Source: UBA6168 sp964573725
GTDB lineage: Bacteria > Bacteroidota > Bacteroidia > Chitinophagales > Saprospiraceae
DNA length: 64,000 nucleotides
Direction: 5' to 3'
Assembly (NCBI GenBank): GCA_964573725.1
Contig: CAZNLJ010000010.1
Coordinates: forward strand, 62,001-126,000
Shown here one piece after another: positions 25,550 through 35,268 of the stretch. Made by a program: the position numbers and the translations under genes. The notes beneath the pieces were generated by a model. It was not told the origin of the DNA and ran no database searches. It saw nothing but the letters and a program-made list of their open reading frames with translations. Numbering within the stretch: the stretch's first letter is position 1; every line of letters begins with the position of its first letter.

Positions 25550-25847
25550 CCGGTTTCCTTGTTCCCATGACCGCCTGAAGCGTCTTTCCCGACCGATGTC
25601 CGGATTGCCCCACCGGGATTCCCTTCCCGATAATTCCACGATTGCGGCGGGAGAATCCTTCCAATTCCAAGCCGGCAAGCTATATTTGTTCTACCGGCCG
25701 CGAAACGACCATCCGGCGGGTCCCGTCCTGTCCACCATCCTGTGCCGGCCGGATGGCACGCCCGGTCCTATCTCTTTTTTCACCCCCTGCAGCCTGTCCG
25801 GATGACCCGGCAGAGCCGACCACAGGGAAGACAACCTGAACACCCGC

Positions 25848-26999
25848 ATGTATCCTGACCTTTCCTACCTGCTGCACGACTTGTTCGGTACCCCGCCGGA
25901 CAACTGGACCTCCATCTTCAAGACCTTCGGCTTGATGTTGGTTATTTCGATACTCTCCGCCGCCTGGTTGTTCCACCGCGAATTGAAACGGAAAGCTGCG
26001 GAAGGAATCTACCCGCCCGCCAAACTCCGAATCGTCACCGGACGACCCGCCACGACCGGCGAAATTGTGTCCAATGCCGTTTTCGGTTTCATCCTCGGCT
26101 ACAAGCTGCTGTATATCGTCCAGAATTTCCCGGCCTTCCAATCCGACGCGGCCTCCGTCCTATTGTCCGCCAAAGGCAATTGGGCCGGTGGCCTGCTGGC
26201 GGCCGCCCTGTTCGGCGCCTTCCGCTGGTGGGAAAGGAAAAAAGAGGCCCAAGGCAAACCCAAGGAGGAGATACAACTCCTCTACCCGCACGACCGCATC
26301 GGCGACCTCACCATGATCGCCGCCATCACCGGGATCATCGGTGCCAAGATATTCGCCATCCTCGAAGCACCGGCAGGGTTCCTGCAGGATCCCGTCGGCA
26401 CTTTCTTTTCCGGCAGCGGACTTGCCATCTACGGCGGATTGATCTGCGGCTTCCTGGGGGTCGTCTGGTACTTGCGCCGACACAAGATTCCCGTTTTCCA
26501 CACCCTCGACGCCTTGGCACCCGCCTTCGTCCTGGCTTACGGGGTCGGTCGGATCGGATGCCAGCTGTCCGGGGACGGGGACTGGGGAATCGTCGCCGCC
26601 GCACAGCCGGAATGGTGGTTCCTGCCGGATTGGCTTTGGTCCTTCGACTATCCGATGAACGTCAACCGGGAAGGTATCCCGATCGACGGTTGCACCTTCT
26701 CCTACTGCAACCGACTTCCGGAACCGGTATACCCTACCCCCCTGTATGAGACCTTGGCTTCCTTCCTCATCACCGGCTTGCTGCTGTCCTTGCGCCGAAA
26801 ATTCGCCGTTCCCGGTCAGCTTTTTTTCTTCTATCTGATCCTCAATGGTTTTGAGCGGTTCTGGATTGAAAAGATCCGGGTAAACGTCAAGTACGAATGG
26901 CTTCCTTTTCATCCGACGCAGGCGGAACTGATTTCCCTGCTGCTTTTCCTGACCGGTGTGGTCGGAACATTTTGGTTGTTGAAAAAACAAAAGTCATGA
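25848..26999 (+). CDS. lgt: Prolipoprotein diacylglyceryl transferase
   Basis: 383 residues, longer than the about 290 of E. coli Lgt, with extra sequence in the cytoplasmic loop around 120-150. Seven or so membrane helices. The Lgt signature is GYGVGRIGCQLSGDGDWG (about 225-243), with the essential Arg, and a C-terminal LNGFERFWIEKIR segment (about 332-345). It attaches diacylglycerol to the lipobox cysteine of preprolipoproteins, needed for the several lipoproteins encoded here. Its stop overlaps the next start (ATGA at 26996), so translation is probably coupled. Confidence 0.92.
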   Translation: MYPDLSYLLHDLFGTPPDNWTSIFKTFGLMLVISILSAAWLFHRELKRKAAEGIYPPAKLRIVTGRPATTGEIVSNAVFGFILGYKLLYIVQNFPAFQSDAASVLLSAKGNWAGGLLAAALFGAFRWWERKKEAQGKPKEEIQLLYPHDRIGDLTMIAAITGIIGAKIFAILEAPAGFLQDPVGTFFSGSGLAIYGGLICGFLGVVWYLRRHKIPVFHTLDALAPAFVLAYGVGRIGCQLSGDGDWGIVAAAQPEWWFLPDWLWSFDYPMNVNREGIPIDGCTFSYCNRLPEPVYPTPLYETLASFLITGLLLSLRRKFAVPGQLFFFYLILNGFERFWIEKIRVNVKYEWLPFHPTQAELISLLLFLTGVVGTFWLLKKQKS

Positions 27000-28243
27000 A
27001 TCCTTCCAAGCGGCTGCTGATAGCTGTCCTCCTGCTCGCGCTCGTACCCGCCATGGCCCAGCGAAACATACTCCAAAAACTGCTCCTGCGCAACGACAGC
27101 CTGTTCGGTCCCGTCCTGCGACAACCCGATGTCTATGATGTGCAGGTCCTGTATACGCAGATCGACCGGGACGAACGGAATGTCCCGACCTTCCGTTCCC
27201 ACTCCTACCGGCTCGACGAAAGGGACTATTACTATCCCGCCAGTACGGTCAAGATGCCGATTGCCTTGTTGGCGCTGGAAAAACTGAACAGGCTCGCCAT
27301 CCGGGGCCTGGACAAACACACCCCCATGCGGCATGGCGCCGCCACCGCCCCCCAGACACCGGCAGCCCAGGATAGCACCGCCGCAGCCGGGCTCGCTTCC
27401 GTTGCCCATTATGTCAAGAAAATTTTCCTGGTGAGCGACAACGAGGCCAGCAACCGGCTCTACGAGTTCCTCGGACAGGCCTATCTCAACGAATCCCTTT
27501 GGGCCAAAGGGTATGACAAGGCCCTCATCACCCACCGGCTGGGGATATCCGGGTTCGATGCAAAGGCCAACCGACATACCAATCCGGTCAGCTTTTTCCA
27601 GGGAGACAGCCTCCTGTATCATCAAGGGGAAGTGTACAGTACCGCCGAACGTCAATTCCCCCTCCGCAAGACCTTGCGCGGGCAAGGTTTTTACCAAGGG
27701 GACGAGCTTGTCCGACAACCTTTCGACTTCTCCCAAAAGAACTATATCTCGCTGCAGACCCAACACGATATCCTGCAGGCCGTCCTCTTTCCGGAATATG
27801 TCCCACCCGCCCGACGCTTCCAACTCACGGAAGACGACTACCGCTGGCTTTACCAGGTCATGTCGGAACTTCCCCGCGAAAGCCGGTATCCGCATTACGA
27901 CCACGAGCCGGACCATTATGTCAAGTTCTTCCTGTTCGGCGACCGGCCGGAACAGGAAAAAATGCCCGACCATATCCGCATTTTCAACAAGGTGGGCTGG
28001 GCTTACGGATTCCTGACCGACATTGCCTATGTCGTCGACCTGGAAGCCGGTGTGGAATTCCTGCTCGCCGCCACCATCCATGTCAACCAGGATGGCATCT
28101 TCAACGACGACCAGTACGAATACGAGTCGGTCGGACTTCCTTTCCTCGCCAATCTCGGCCGGGTCGTCTACGACCATGAAAAAAAACGAGCCCGTAAATT
28201 CCGCCCAAACCTGGAGAAATTCAACATCCCGCACTACGACTGA
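26996..28243 (+). CDS. Class A beta-lactamase-fold serine hydrolase
   Basis: 415 residues with a signal peptide (about 5-22, LVPAMAQ). The active-site S-x-x-K is in YPASTVKMPIAL (about 78-89) and the SDN-type motif is VSDNEASNRL (about 145-154). The position of the KTG box reads FNKVGWAYGF, so Thr is replaced by Val. That change and the long insertions suggest a hydrolase or transpeptidase-like protein, not a typical antibiotic-resistance enzyme. The ATG overlaps the lgt stop, and dacB follows four bases later, so it belongs to an envelope operon. Confidence 0.83.
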   Translation: MNPSKRLLIAVLLLALVPAMAQRNILQKLLLRNDSLFGPVLRQPDVYDVQVLYTQIDRDERNVPTFRSHSYRLDERDYYYPASTVKMPIALLALEKLNRLAIRGLDKHTPMRHGAATAPQTPAAQDSTAAAGLASVAHYVKKIFLVSDNEASNRLYEFLGQAYLNESLWAKGYDKALITHRLGISGFDAKANRHTNPVSFFQGDSLLYHQGEVYSTAERQFPLRKTLRGQGFYQGDELVRQPFDFSQKNYISLQTQHDILQAVLFPEYVPPARRFQLTEDDYRWLYQVMSELPRESRYPHYDHEPDHYVKFFLFGDRPEQEKMPDHIRIFNKVGWAYGFLTDIAYVVDLEAGVEFLLAATIHVNQDGIFNDDQYEYESVGLPFLANLGRVVYDHEKKRARKFRPNLEKFNIPHYD

Positions 28244-28247
28244 ACCG

Positions 28248-29612
28248 ATGAAACGATTGTTCGCTTGCTCCATCCTTTTCGGGCTGTCGCTCCTTGCCGC
28301 CCCGCCCCTGCTCGCCCAACGCAAACAGAAGAAGACAGCGGTCCCATCCGCCGCGACGGCCGGGTCGGCAGGCGGCCTGGATCTCGCCGCATCCCCCGTC
28401 TTCTCGAAATGCTTTACCGGCTTCGCCCTCTACGACCCTGCCAAGGGCCGGATGCTCTACGAGTACAACGCCGACAAATACTTCACCCCCGCATCCAATA
28501 CCAAGATCCTGACCCTCTACACCTCCCTGAAACTGCTCGGGGATTCCATCCCCGCCCTCCAATACCAATTGCAAGGCGACCTGCTGGTGTTTTGGGGAAC
28601 CGGAGACCCTTCCTTCCTGAACCCACATCTCAGCCCGGACGGCCGTCTGTTCGATTTTCTGCGGGAAAGGAAGGAAAAACTCCTGTTCTGTCCCGCCAAT
28701 TTCAAGGACCGACGTTACGGGGATGGATGGATGTGGAGCGATTTCCCCTATGATTACCAAGCGGAGAAAGCATCTTTTCCCATCTACGGCAATATCGGTC
28801 ACTTCCGGCTGTCCGATACCGACACCCATCGCGTGGAAGTCACCCCCGGCTTGCTCGGCGAATTGCTGCGTTACGATTCGCTTCCTGCCCTGGAAGATTT
28901 CGTCAGTCGGGAGGAATACAACAACCAGTTCATCGTCAACACCATTGCCCGCCACGGGGACGAGCGGGAGTGGCACGTCCCTTTCCGATACTCGCCCGAG
29001 CTCTTTGCCGGGCTGTTGTCCGATACCCTCCGCCGCTCCGTCAGCGTACTGCATGCCGACTTTACCCCTCCACCCGATGCACCGGTCCTGTACAGCGTAC
29101 CCGCCGATACCCTGTACCGGCATTTGATGCATGAGAGCGACAATTTCATCGCCGAACAACTCCTCCTGCTTTGCTCCTGGAAACTGACCGGCCTGCTGAA
29201 TGCCGGCACCACCATCGACTACGCCAGGGACTCGCTGTTCACCGGACTTCCCGATGAACCGAAATGGGCGGACGGCTCCGGTCTGTCCCGGTACAACCTG
29301 TTCACCCCCAGGTCATTGGTGGCGGTCCTCGACAGCATCCGACAAACCGTGCCCCGGGAACGGCTCCTTCAGATCTTTCCGGCCGGCGGGCAATCCGGCA
29401 CCATCAAGTCCTTGTACCGGAACGGCGGCACCCCTTATGTCTATGCCAAGACCGGCACGCTCCGCAACAACCACTGCCTCAGTGGCTACCTGCTCACCAA
29501 GAAAGGGAATTTATTGATTTTCAGCTTTATGAACAATAACTTCACAAGCAGCACCGGCACCATCAAACGGGAAATGGAAAAAAACCTCCGTCGGATTTAT
29601 GAAACGTTCTGA
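28248..29612 (+). CDS. dacB: D-alanyl-D-alanine carboxypeptidase/endopeptidase (PBP4/DacB type)
   Basis: 454 residues from MKRLFACSILF with a signal peptide ending LLAQ. All three penicillin-binding motifs are present: S-x-x-K in TPASNTKILT (about 85), SDN in MHESDNFIAEQ (about 297) and KTG in VYAKTGTLRNNHCLSGY (about 400). The DGSGLSRYN motif of the family is near 342. It trims D-Ala from, or cuts cross-links in, peptidoglycan in the periplasm. It is the third gene of the lgt operon. Confidence 0.9.
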   Translation: MKRLFACSILFGLSLLAAPPLLAQRKQKKTAVPSAATAGSAGGLDLAASPVFSKCFTGFALYDPAKGRMLYEYNADKYFTPASNTKILTLYTSLKLLGDSIPALQYQLQGDLLVFWGTGDPSFLNPHLSPDGRLFDFLRERKEKLLFCPANFKDRRYGDGWMWSDFPYDYQAEKASFPIYGNIGHFRLSDTDTHRVEVTPGLLGELLRYDSLPALEDFVSREEYNNQFIVNTIARHGDEREWHVPFRYSPELFAGLLSDTLRRSVSVLHADFTPPPDAPVLYSVPADTLYRHLMHESDNFIAEQLLLLCSWKLTGLLNAGTTIDYARDSLFTGLPDEPKWADGSGLSRYNLFTPRSLVAVLDSIRQTVPRERLLQIFPAGGQSGTIKSLYRNGGTPYVYAKTGTLRNNHCLSGYLLTKKGNLLIFSFMNNNFTSSTGTIKREMEKNLRRIYETF

Positions 29613-29700
29613 CCGTTCCCAGACACCCGAAACGACGGGGTCACGCATGCCTATCCCTTGACACGTGCAGGTTCTCCTTCCCTTTTATACGCCGTTGTGG

Positions 29701-29708
29701 TATTTTTG
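29701..29708 (+). promoter_or_regulatory. -7 element abutting the start of the multi-TM gene
   Basis: TATTTTTG is followed after five bases by ATGATG at 29714. If active, the mRNA would be leaderless or nearly so. Confidence 0.4.
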
Positions 29709-29713
29709 AACCT

Positions 29714-30556
29714 ATGATGGCTTCCCTATCCGGTATCGCTGCCGTCCTGGCGTACTTGCTTTCGCTCACAACCATCGTGCTGAACGGGTTGGTATCCCTG
29801 TTTTTCCTGTTCCGCAGGCATCCCAACCGACGGGCGGATTTTTTCCATGCCTTGTTGCTGTTGTCGTTCGCCGGCACCATGCTCTATCAACTGCTGTTGC
29901 ACAACGGATTTTTTGCCGCATCTCCCGCTTGGCTGTTCCTGCCGGTCTACGGCACCCTTTCCTTCGGTACCTTCCTGTTTTATGCCGTCAAGCTGCGTAT
30001 CTTTCCCCGCTACCGGTTCGTTTGGTCGGATGCCAAGCACTTCCTGTTGCCGCTGGGCCAGGTCCTGTATTTCGCCGGCTTGTTCTGGGGTAGTTCGGCC
30101 GTTTACCGGATGGATGTCGGCAGGGGCCTGTTATCGCCGTTCTACGGAGGATTGGAGATGGCGCTCTATGTCGGCACTTTCTATGCCTACCAGTTCGGCG
30201 CCTACCGATATATCCATTTCAAGGTGACCGTCCTGCAAAAAAAGGATTCTACCGAGACCGACCAATTGTACAGCCTGCTCATCCTGCGGCGGATGCTTCG
30301 GGTCATGCTCGTGCTCTTTTGGGTGAACAGCGCTTATATCGCAGCGGATTTCCTGCTGGAACAATGGGTGGGCATCCAGCTCGGAAATCTTCGGGGCATC
30401 CGGCACCTGGGAGACCTTTCCTTTGCCCTGTTGGGTGGATGGGTGGGCGTCGCCTCCGTGCAATTGCTTTACCCGCCGGCTTACGTCAATTTTTCCGGCT
30501 TGCTGGTCCGATGGGTGAGAATGCTGGCGGGCAACAAGACACCACCGGCCGGTTGA
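29714..30556 (+). CDS. Integral membrane protein of unknown function (about 7 TM)
   Basis: 280 residues with about seven hydrophobic helices. The layout recalls the membrane part of Bacteroidota regulators that carry a C-terminal AraC domain, but here the protein ends after the membrane region with a short basic tail (LVRWVRMLAGNKTPPAG). No catalytic motif was seen. The Met at 29717 is an equally good start. It may be a sensor or an orphan half of a split receptor; this is speculative. Confidence 0.7.
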   Translation: MMASLSGIAAVLAYLLSLTTIVLNGLVSLFFLFRRHPNRRADFFHALLLLSFAGTMLYQLLLHNGFFAASPAWLFLPVYGTLSFGTFLFYAVKLRIFPRYRFVWSDAKHFLLPLGQVLYFAGLFWGSSAVYRMDVGRGLLSPFYGGLEMALYVGTFYAYQFGAYRYIHFKVTVLQKKDSTETDQLYSLLILRRMLRVMLVLFWVNSAYIAADFLLEQWVGIQLGNLRGIRHLGDLSFALLGGWVGVASVQLLYPPAYVNFSGLLVRWVRMLAGNKTPPAG

Positions 30557-30592
30557 AACCGGAACTTCCCGGCACATCCGGACCGCGCCGGA

Positions 30593-32230
30593 TCAGGAAA
30601 GGTATTTCCCGACAATCGGGATCCTCCTTCCGACACCGAAGGCCTTGGGGGAGACCCGGAGGACCGGTGCGGATTGGTGCCGTTTGAACTCATTGGTATT
30701 CACCAGCCGCAGGGCCCGGCGCACCACCTGCTCATCGAAACCCATGGCAATGATTTCGTAGGGACCCTGTCTTTTCTCGATATACTGGTACAGGATACTG
30801 TCCAGGACATCATAGGGCGGCAGGCTGTCGCTGTCCAGCTGGTTCGGACGCAATTCGGCGGAGGGTGGTTTCCGGATGATGTGCTCCGGAATGAGCGGCG
30901 TTTCCCGGTTGATGTAGGCGGCCAGCTCGTAGACCTCCGTCTTGTACACATCCGCCAGGACGGAAAGTCCGCCGCACATATCGCCGTACAGCGTACCGTA
31001 ACCGACCGCCATTTCGCTCTTGTTGGTCGTATTCAGCAGGATGTTGCCGAACTTGTTGGAGAAAGCCATCAAAAGCATGCCCCGGATCCGGGCCTGGATG
31101 TTCTCTTCCGCGATGTTGAAGGGATATCCCCAGAAGTGAGGCTTCAGGGCATGCTCGTAGGTACGGAAAATCTCCTCGATGGGAATGATATCGTATTGCA
31201 TGCCGAAATTCACCGCCAATTGCCTGGCATCCTGCACGGAGTGGTCGGAGCTGAATTGGGAAGGCATCAGGACGGAACGCACATTATCCGGCCCCAGGGC
31301 GCGACAGGCCAATGCCGCCACCACGGCGGAATCGATACCGCCGGACAAACCCAGTATGGCCTGTCGAAATCCGAGCTTGCCGAAATAATCGCGGATACCC
31401 AGGACGAGCGCGTCGTGGATCAAAGGGATTTTTTCCTTCGGTTGTTCGAGATTCTTTCCACCCGCCGTTATTTCCGCCAGGTCGAACGTCCGGACCTCCT
31501 CCTTCCAGTAGGGGAGTTCCTCGAAGATGGTACCGTCCGGCGACATCACCAGCGAGCCGCCGTCAAAAATGATTTCGGTCTGCGAACCGACCTGGTTGAC
31601 GTACAACAAGGGCAGTTTGTAGCGCTGCACATTGGCCTGGAGCACCTTGATACGATCCTTGGCATGTACGTAACTGAAAGGGGATGCGGACAGGTTCAGG
31701 ATGAGGTCCGGCCGATGGGGCATCATCTCGTCCATGGGGACGACCGTATACAGGGGATTTTCGTTGCCCAGGTTCCATAAGTCCTCACAAATGGTCAACG
31801 CAATCCGTTTCCCCATGAACTCCACCACCTGGAATTCGCGGGCCGGTTCGAAATAACGGTATTCGTCGAAGACATCGTAAGTAGGCAGCAGGGTCTTGTG
31901 CTGTATATGCCGGATTTGGCCATCCGCCAGGAAGTAAGCCGAATTGAAGAGGTCCTTGCCTTCTTTCTCCGGGTTCCGGGACGGGGACCCTACGGCGATG
32001 GCGATTCCCTGGGCGGCGGCGGCCAACTGCCGGACAGCGTGTTCCGCCCGTCGGATGAAATCGTCGAACTCCAGGAAATCGCGGGGTGGATAGCCACAGG
32101 TGGCCAATTCGGGAAAGGCGACCAGGTCGGCACCCTGCCGCTTGGCTTCGGCAACGGCCGCCAGCATCCGCTGCAGGTTCCCTTCGAAATCACCTACAAA
32201 GAAATTCAGTTGGGCAATGGATATTTTCAT
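30593..32230 (-). CDS. nadE: Glutamine-dependent NAD+ synthetase
   Basis: 545 residues from MKISIAQLNFFVGDFEGN; the frame is open upstream without coding character. The N-terminal nitrilase-type glutaminase domain (about 1-270) has the catalytic triad Glu in FPELATCGYPPRD, Lys in KTLLPTYDVFDE and Cys in LTICEDLWN. The C-terminal synthetase domain has the ATP loop LGLSGGIDSAVVAALA (about 295-310). It makes NAD+ from deamido-NAD+, ATP and glutamine. It converges on the membrane-protein gene, with stops about 37 bases apart. Confidence 0.93.
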   Translation of the reverse strand: MKISIAQLNFFVGDFEGNLQRMLAAVAEAKRQGADLVAFPELATCGYPPRDFLEFDDFIRRAEHAVRQLAAAAQGIAIAVGSPSRNPEKEGKDLFNSAYFLADGQIRHIQHKTLLPTYDVFDEYRYFEPAREFQVVEFMGKRIALTICEDLWNLGNENPLYTVVPMDEMMPHRPDLILNLSASPFSYVHAKDRIKVLQANVQRYKLPLLYVNQVGSQTEIIFDGGSLVMSPDGTIFEELPYWKEEVRTFDLAEITAGGKNLEQPKEKIPLIHDALVLGIRDYFGKLGFRQAILGLSGGIDSAVVAALACRALGPDNVRSVLMPSQFSSDHSVQDARQLAVNFGMQYDIIPIEEIFRTYEHALKPHFWGYPFNIAEENIQARIRGMLLMAFSNKFGNILLNTTNKSEMAVGYGTLYGDMCGGLSVLADVYKTEVYELAAYINRETPLIPEHIIRKPPSAELRPNQLDSDSLPPYDVLDSILYQYIEKRQGPYEIIAMGFDEQVVRRALRLVNTNEFKRHQSAPVLRVSPKAFGVGRRIPIVGKYLS

Positions 32231-32541
32231 GTATGGTCGGTATGAAGGCCAACACCGGTAGGAACCGGCCGCAGACGGGCCGCAGGGGCATGTTTTCCGA
32301 CCGGTCTGTCTGACAAGAACACACGTCGGCACCGGTTGTTCTAAGGGGTCCGTCTTTCCCCCAGCCCGGCCGCCGATACAACCATTCCTTTTTCTACCGG
32401 CACCTGACGGGGACTTCCATTTCAAAAAAAGCCGGTCTTCCCGTTTTTTATTTGCTTTTCCGACTGGTTATTTTTTTTCACCGGCCGGAAAAGACAAGCT
32501 GCCGATCCACCTCCGGCCCACCGCATGTGGGCGAAGAACAT

Positions 32542-32549
32542 TACCTTTG
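32542..32549 (+). promoter_or_regulatory. -7 element close to the FKBP start
   Basis: TACCTTTG ends ten bases before the ATG at 32560, implying a very short leader if used. Confidence 0.4.
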
Positions 32550-32559
32550 CCCGAAAAAC

Positions 32560-33030
32560 ATGACCCGACGTATCCTTCCCTTGCTGCTGGTCGCCTTGTA
32601 CAGCCTGCTCCTGCCGGGCTGCAAGAAGGACAATGGCCTGTCCTACGAGGAGCAACTGGCTTTGGACATCCAAAAGATCCAGGCATACCTGTCCGACAAC
32701 AATCTTACCGCGGAAGCCACGCCTTCCGGCCTGCACTTCATCGTCGAGACGGAAGGGAACGGCCAGTTTCCCGGTCCGGGTGCCGTCGTGACCGTTTACT
32801 ATAAGGGTTACTTCTTGGACGGCAATGTATTCGACCAAACCGGTACCCAACCGGCCACCTTCTCCCTGAACAGTGTCATCACCGGCTGGCGGGAGGGCAT
32901 CCCGAAATTCAGCAAAGGTGGCAAAGGGAAACTGCTGCTGCCTTCCGGTCTCGCCTACGGAAGCAATCCGCCCGGCGGCATCCCGGCCAATGCCGTTATG
33001 ATATTCGATGTGGAACTGGTGGATTTCTGA
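32560..33030 (+). CDS. FKBP-type peptidyl-prolyl isomerase lipoprotein
   Basis: 156 residues. The signal peptide ends in the lipobox LLPGC (about 15-19), so the protein should be lipid-anchored in the periplasm or outer membrane. The FKBP domain spans about 45-156: GAVVTVYYKGYFLDGNVFDQT, VITGWREGIPKFSKGGKGKLLLPS, and LAYGSNPPGGIPANAVMIFDVEL. It catalyses proline isomerisation during folding of secreted proteins. It converges on the CoA-binding protein gene. Confidence 0.9.
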   Translation: MTRRILPLLLVALYSLLLPGCKKDNGLSYEEQLALDIQKIQAYLSDNNLTAEATPSGLHFIVETEGNGQFPGPGAVVTVYYKGYFLDGNVFDQTGTQPATFSLNSVITGWREGIPKFSKGGKGKLLLPSGLAYGSNPPGGIPANAVMIFDVELVDF

Positions 33031-33073
33031 CCTGCGCCGGATATCCGCCCCGTTTTCACTTGCCGCGGCCGCG

Positions 33074-33433
33074 CTAGTATTGCCCGGTCGACAACAGGAC
33101 CAGGGTACAGGCCTCCGACACCTCGATACCTGCCGCCGACAGCCTTTTCGCCAAATCCGGGTTTTCCGTACCCGGATTGAATATCACCCGTCGTGGCCGG
33201 ATGGCCAGCAGGTAGTCGTAATAGGGAAGCTGCCGGTCCGGCCGGATGTACAGGGTCACGGTATCCGTCCCTTCCACCATCGGCAAATCCGTCATGATTT
33301 CCACGTCCCCGACCGTTCCCGGCCGTACACCGAGGGCGATGGTTTCCAGGCCTTTTTCGCGGAGCAGCCGGATGGCGTGGTTGGCATAGCGGTCGGGCTG
33401 GGTGGAGGCGCCGATGACCAATGTTTTTTTCAT
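33074..33433 (-). CDS. CoA-binding domain protein (YccU-like)
   Basis: 119 residues. A Rossmann-type nucleotide motif, VIGASTQPDRYANHAIRLL, begins at residue 5 and is the signature of small CoA-binding proteins; IRPRRVIFNPGTENPDLAKRL follows near 80-100. The biochemical role of these single-domain proteins is poorly defined. The gene stands alone between the FKBP and pyruvate dehydrogenase E2 genes. Confidence 0.82.
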   Translation of the reverse strand: MKKTLVIGASTQPDRYANHAIRLLREKGLETIALGVRPGTVGDVEIMTDLPMVEGTDTVTLYIRPDRQLPYYDYLLAIRPRRVIFNPGTENPDLAKRLSAAGIEVSEACTLVLLSTGQY

Positions 33434-33680
33434 AGCGGACAGTGGGCTGTGTGGCGCTTTCCGAGACCGAATCGGACAAGGCCGGATGTGTCATCTTGGA
33501 CCGGCGTTCCTCCGGCCGATCGGTAGCCCATCGGACCAGGTTGGTCATGGCCGAAGGCAGGGAAGGCCACATGCCTGAAACCAAGGATGTGGCCTTCCGA
33601 ACAACCGCCCGGTCAATCCTGATATTTTCCGGATTCCGGCATCAGCTCGAAGGACGGGCGGGCAAGCGGGCGGACCCTGT

Positions 33681-34955
33681 TCACACCAGCAAGCGGACCG
33701 GTTCTTCCAGTACGGATTTGAAAGTCTGCAGGAAAGCGGCGCCCAAGGCGCCGTCGACGATTCGGTGGTCGCAGGAAAGCGTCACCCGCATCAGGTTGGC
33801 CGGCACGATTTGTCCGTCTTTGACGACGGGTTTCTCGATGATGGCACCGACGGCCATGATACAGGCGTCCGGAGGATTGATGATACCGGTGAACTCCTCG
33901 ATACCGAACATTCCGAGATTGGAAATGGTGAAGGTGTTCCCGGTCATTTCCTCGGGCTGCAGTTTCCGGCTGCGTGCCTTTTCTGCGAAGAGCCGGACTT
34001 CCTGGTTGATCTGGGACAAGGTCTTCATATCCGTATGCCGGATGACCGGCACCAGCAGTCCTTCGTCCACCGCGACGGCAACCCCGATATGGACCTGTTG
34101 GTGGTAGCGGATCCGGTCGCCGAGCCAGGAGGCGTTGACGGCCGGATGTTTGCGCAGCGAAACGGCGGCGGCTTTGACGACCAGGTCGTTGAAGGAAATC
34201 TTGATGGGGGCGGCTACCGCATTCAGCTCCTTCCGGAGGGCGACGACCTTATCCATGTTGATTTCCATGGTCAGGTAGAAGTGCGGGGCGGTGTATTTGC
34301 TCTCGCTCAGCCGGCGGGCGATGGCCTTGCGCATCTGGCTCACCGGTTTCTCTTCCCAGGCGGTTTCCTGGCCGCCTGCGAAGGCGGCCGGTGGGGCCAC
34401 GGGGGCCGGTGCGGCAGCGGCCGGGACCGATTCGGCCGGTTGGTGCTGGAGTGCGGCTTCCACATCGCGGCGGACGATGCGGCCACCGTCGCCCGTTCCC
34501 TGAATGGTCAGGATGTCTATGCCGGCTTCCCGGGCGATCGAGCGGGCCAGGGGAGATGCTTTCACCCGGCTTCCATGGTCCGCCGTATCATCGGCCGGCG
34601 CTACCGGTCCGGTCGTATCGGGAACCGCCGAGGCCTGGACCGCCGTTTCCACCGCTTCCGGTTTTGCCTCCTGGGCGGTATCTCCTCCGGCCTGGTTGAC
34701 CAAGGCCTTCCAATCTTCCCCCTGCTTGCCGATGACGGCGATGACGCCTTCCACCGGAACCACCCCTTCCTTGACGGCGATGTGCAACAGGTGACCCTCC
34801 CAAAGACTCTCGAAATCCATGGTCGCCTTGTCCGTCTCGATTTCCGCCAACAATTCACCCGGGGAAACCTTGTCCCCCTCCTGCTTATGCCAGGCGATGA
34901 TGTTGCCCTCCTCCATCGTGTCGCTCATCCGGGGCATTCGTATTACTTCTGCCAT
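33681..34955 (-). CDS. Dihydrolipoamide acetyltransferase, pyruvate dehydrogenase E2
   Basis: 424 residues from MAEVIRMPRMSDTMEEGN. One lipoyl domain (about 1-80) carries the modified lysine in EIETDKATMDFES (about 43). A Pro/Ala-rich linker leads to a peripheral-subunit-binding domain (ASPLARSIAREAGIDI...GTGDGGRIVRRDV, about 130-165). The catalytic domain (about 200-424) ends with DHRIVDGALGA, containing the active-site His and Asp. It transfers acetyl groups from E1 to CoA. No E1 or E3 gene is adjacent; a fused E1 lies 18 kb and an E3 26 kb away. The substrate could be pyruvate or a branched-chain keto acid; the single-lipoyl SDTMEEG N-terminus favours pyruvate. Confidence 0.88.
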   Translation of the reverse strand: MAEVIRMPRMSDTMEEGNIIAWHKQEGDKVSPGELLAEIETDKATMDFESLWEGHLLHIAVKEGVVPVEGVIAVIGKQGEDWKALVNQAGGDTAQEAKPEAVETAVQASAVPDTTGPVAPADDTADHGSRVKASPLARSIAREAGIDILTIQGTGDGGRIVRRDVEAALQHQPAESVPAAAAPAPVAPPAAFAGGQETAWEEKPVSQMRKAIARRLSESKYTAPHFYLTMEINMDKVVALRKELNAVAAPIKISFNDLVVKAAAVSLRKHPAVNASWLGDRIRYHQQVHIGVAVAVDEGLLVPVIRHTDMKTLSQINQEVRLFAEKARSRKLQPEEMTGNTFTISNLGMFGIEEFTGIINPPDACIMAVGAIIEKPVVKDGQIVPANLMRVTLSCDHRIVDGALGAAFLQTFKSVLEEPVRLLV

Positions 34956-35268
34956 ATGTATAGTGATTATGTTTTCGCCGGGACCGGGCCTGACCGCCGA
35001 CCTTATAAAAGGACTGGCGCAGCCGACAGACCATCGGACACCGAATCCAGGAATTATCGGGAAATCCTTATTGCGGATGATATCGGAAAGGGCGGAGGAA
35101 GTCCCGACGCCTTCCGACCCGGCCGCAAAGTTAATCAAGCGTAACAAAGTAAATAACGCTTGGTTTTTATTTTGTCCCCCTTTTGAAGGCCGGGAAGGCC
35201 GGATATTCCGGGGCGACCGGCGGCTTACCGGGGCATACCCCGTCCGGAAGGATGGGAAACCGCAGGCA
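34956..35268. other. Intergenic region upstream of the E2 gene
   Basis: About 313 bases. It holds the candidate E2 promoter (35126-35133) and an AT-richer segment at 35125-35175. No gene or RNA was recognised. Confidence 0.5.
35126..35133 (-). promoter_or_regulatory. Candidate -7 element for the E2 gene
   Basis: Minus-strand TAACTTTG, 170 bases before the E2 start. A second weak TACTTTG lies just upstream on the same strand; spacing to any TTG is not ideal. Confidence 0.4.

Noticed and set aside
25596..25805. A 69-codon frame between the unknown protein and lgt
   Set aside because: No recognisable motif, Pro/Ser-rich translation and no support from context; it looks like open intergenic sequence.
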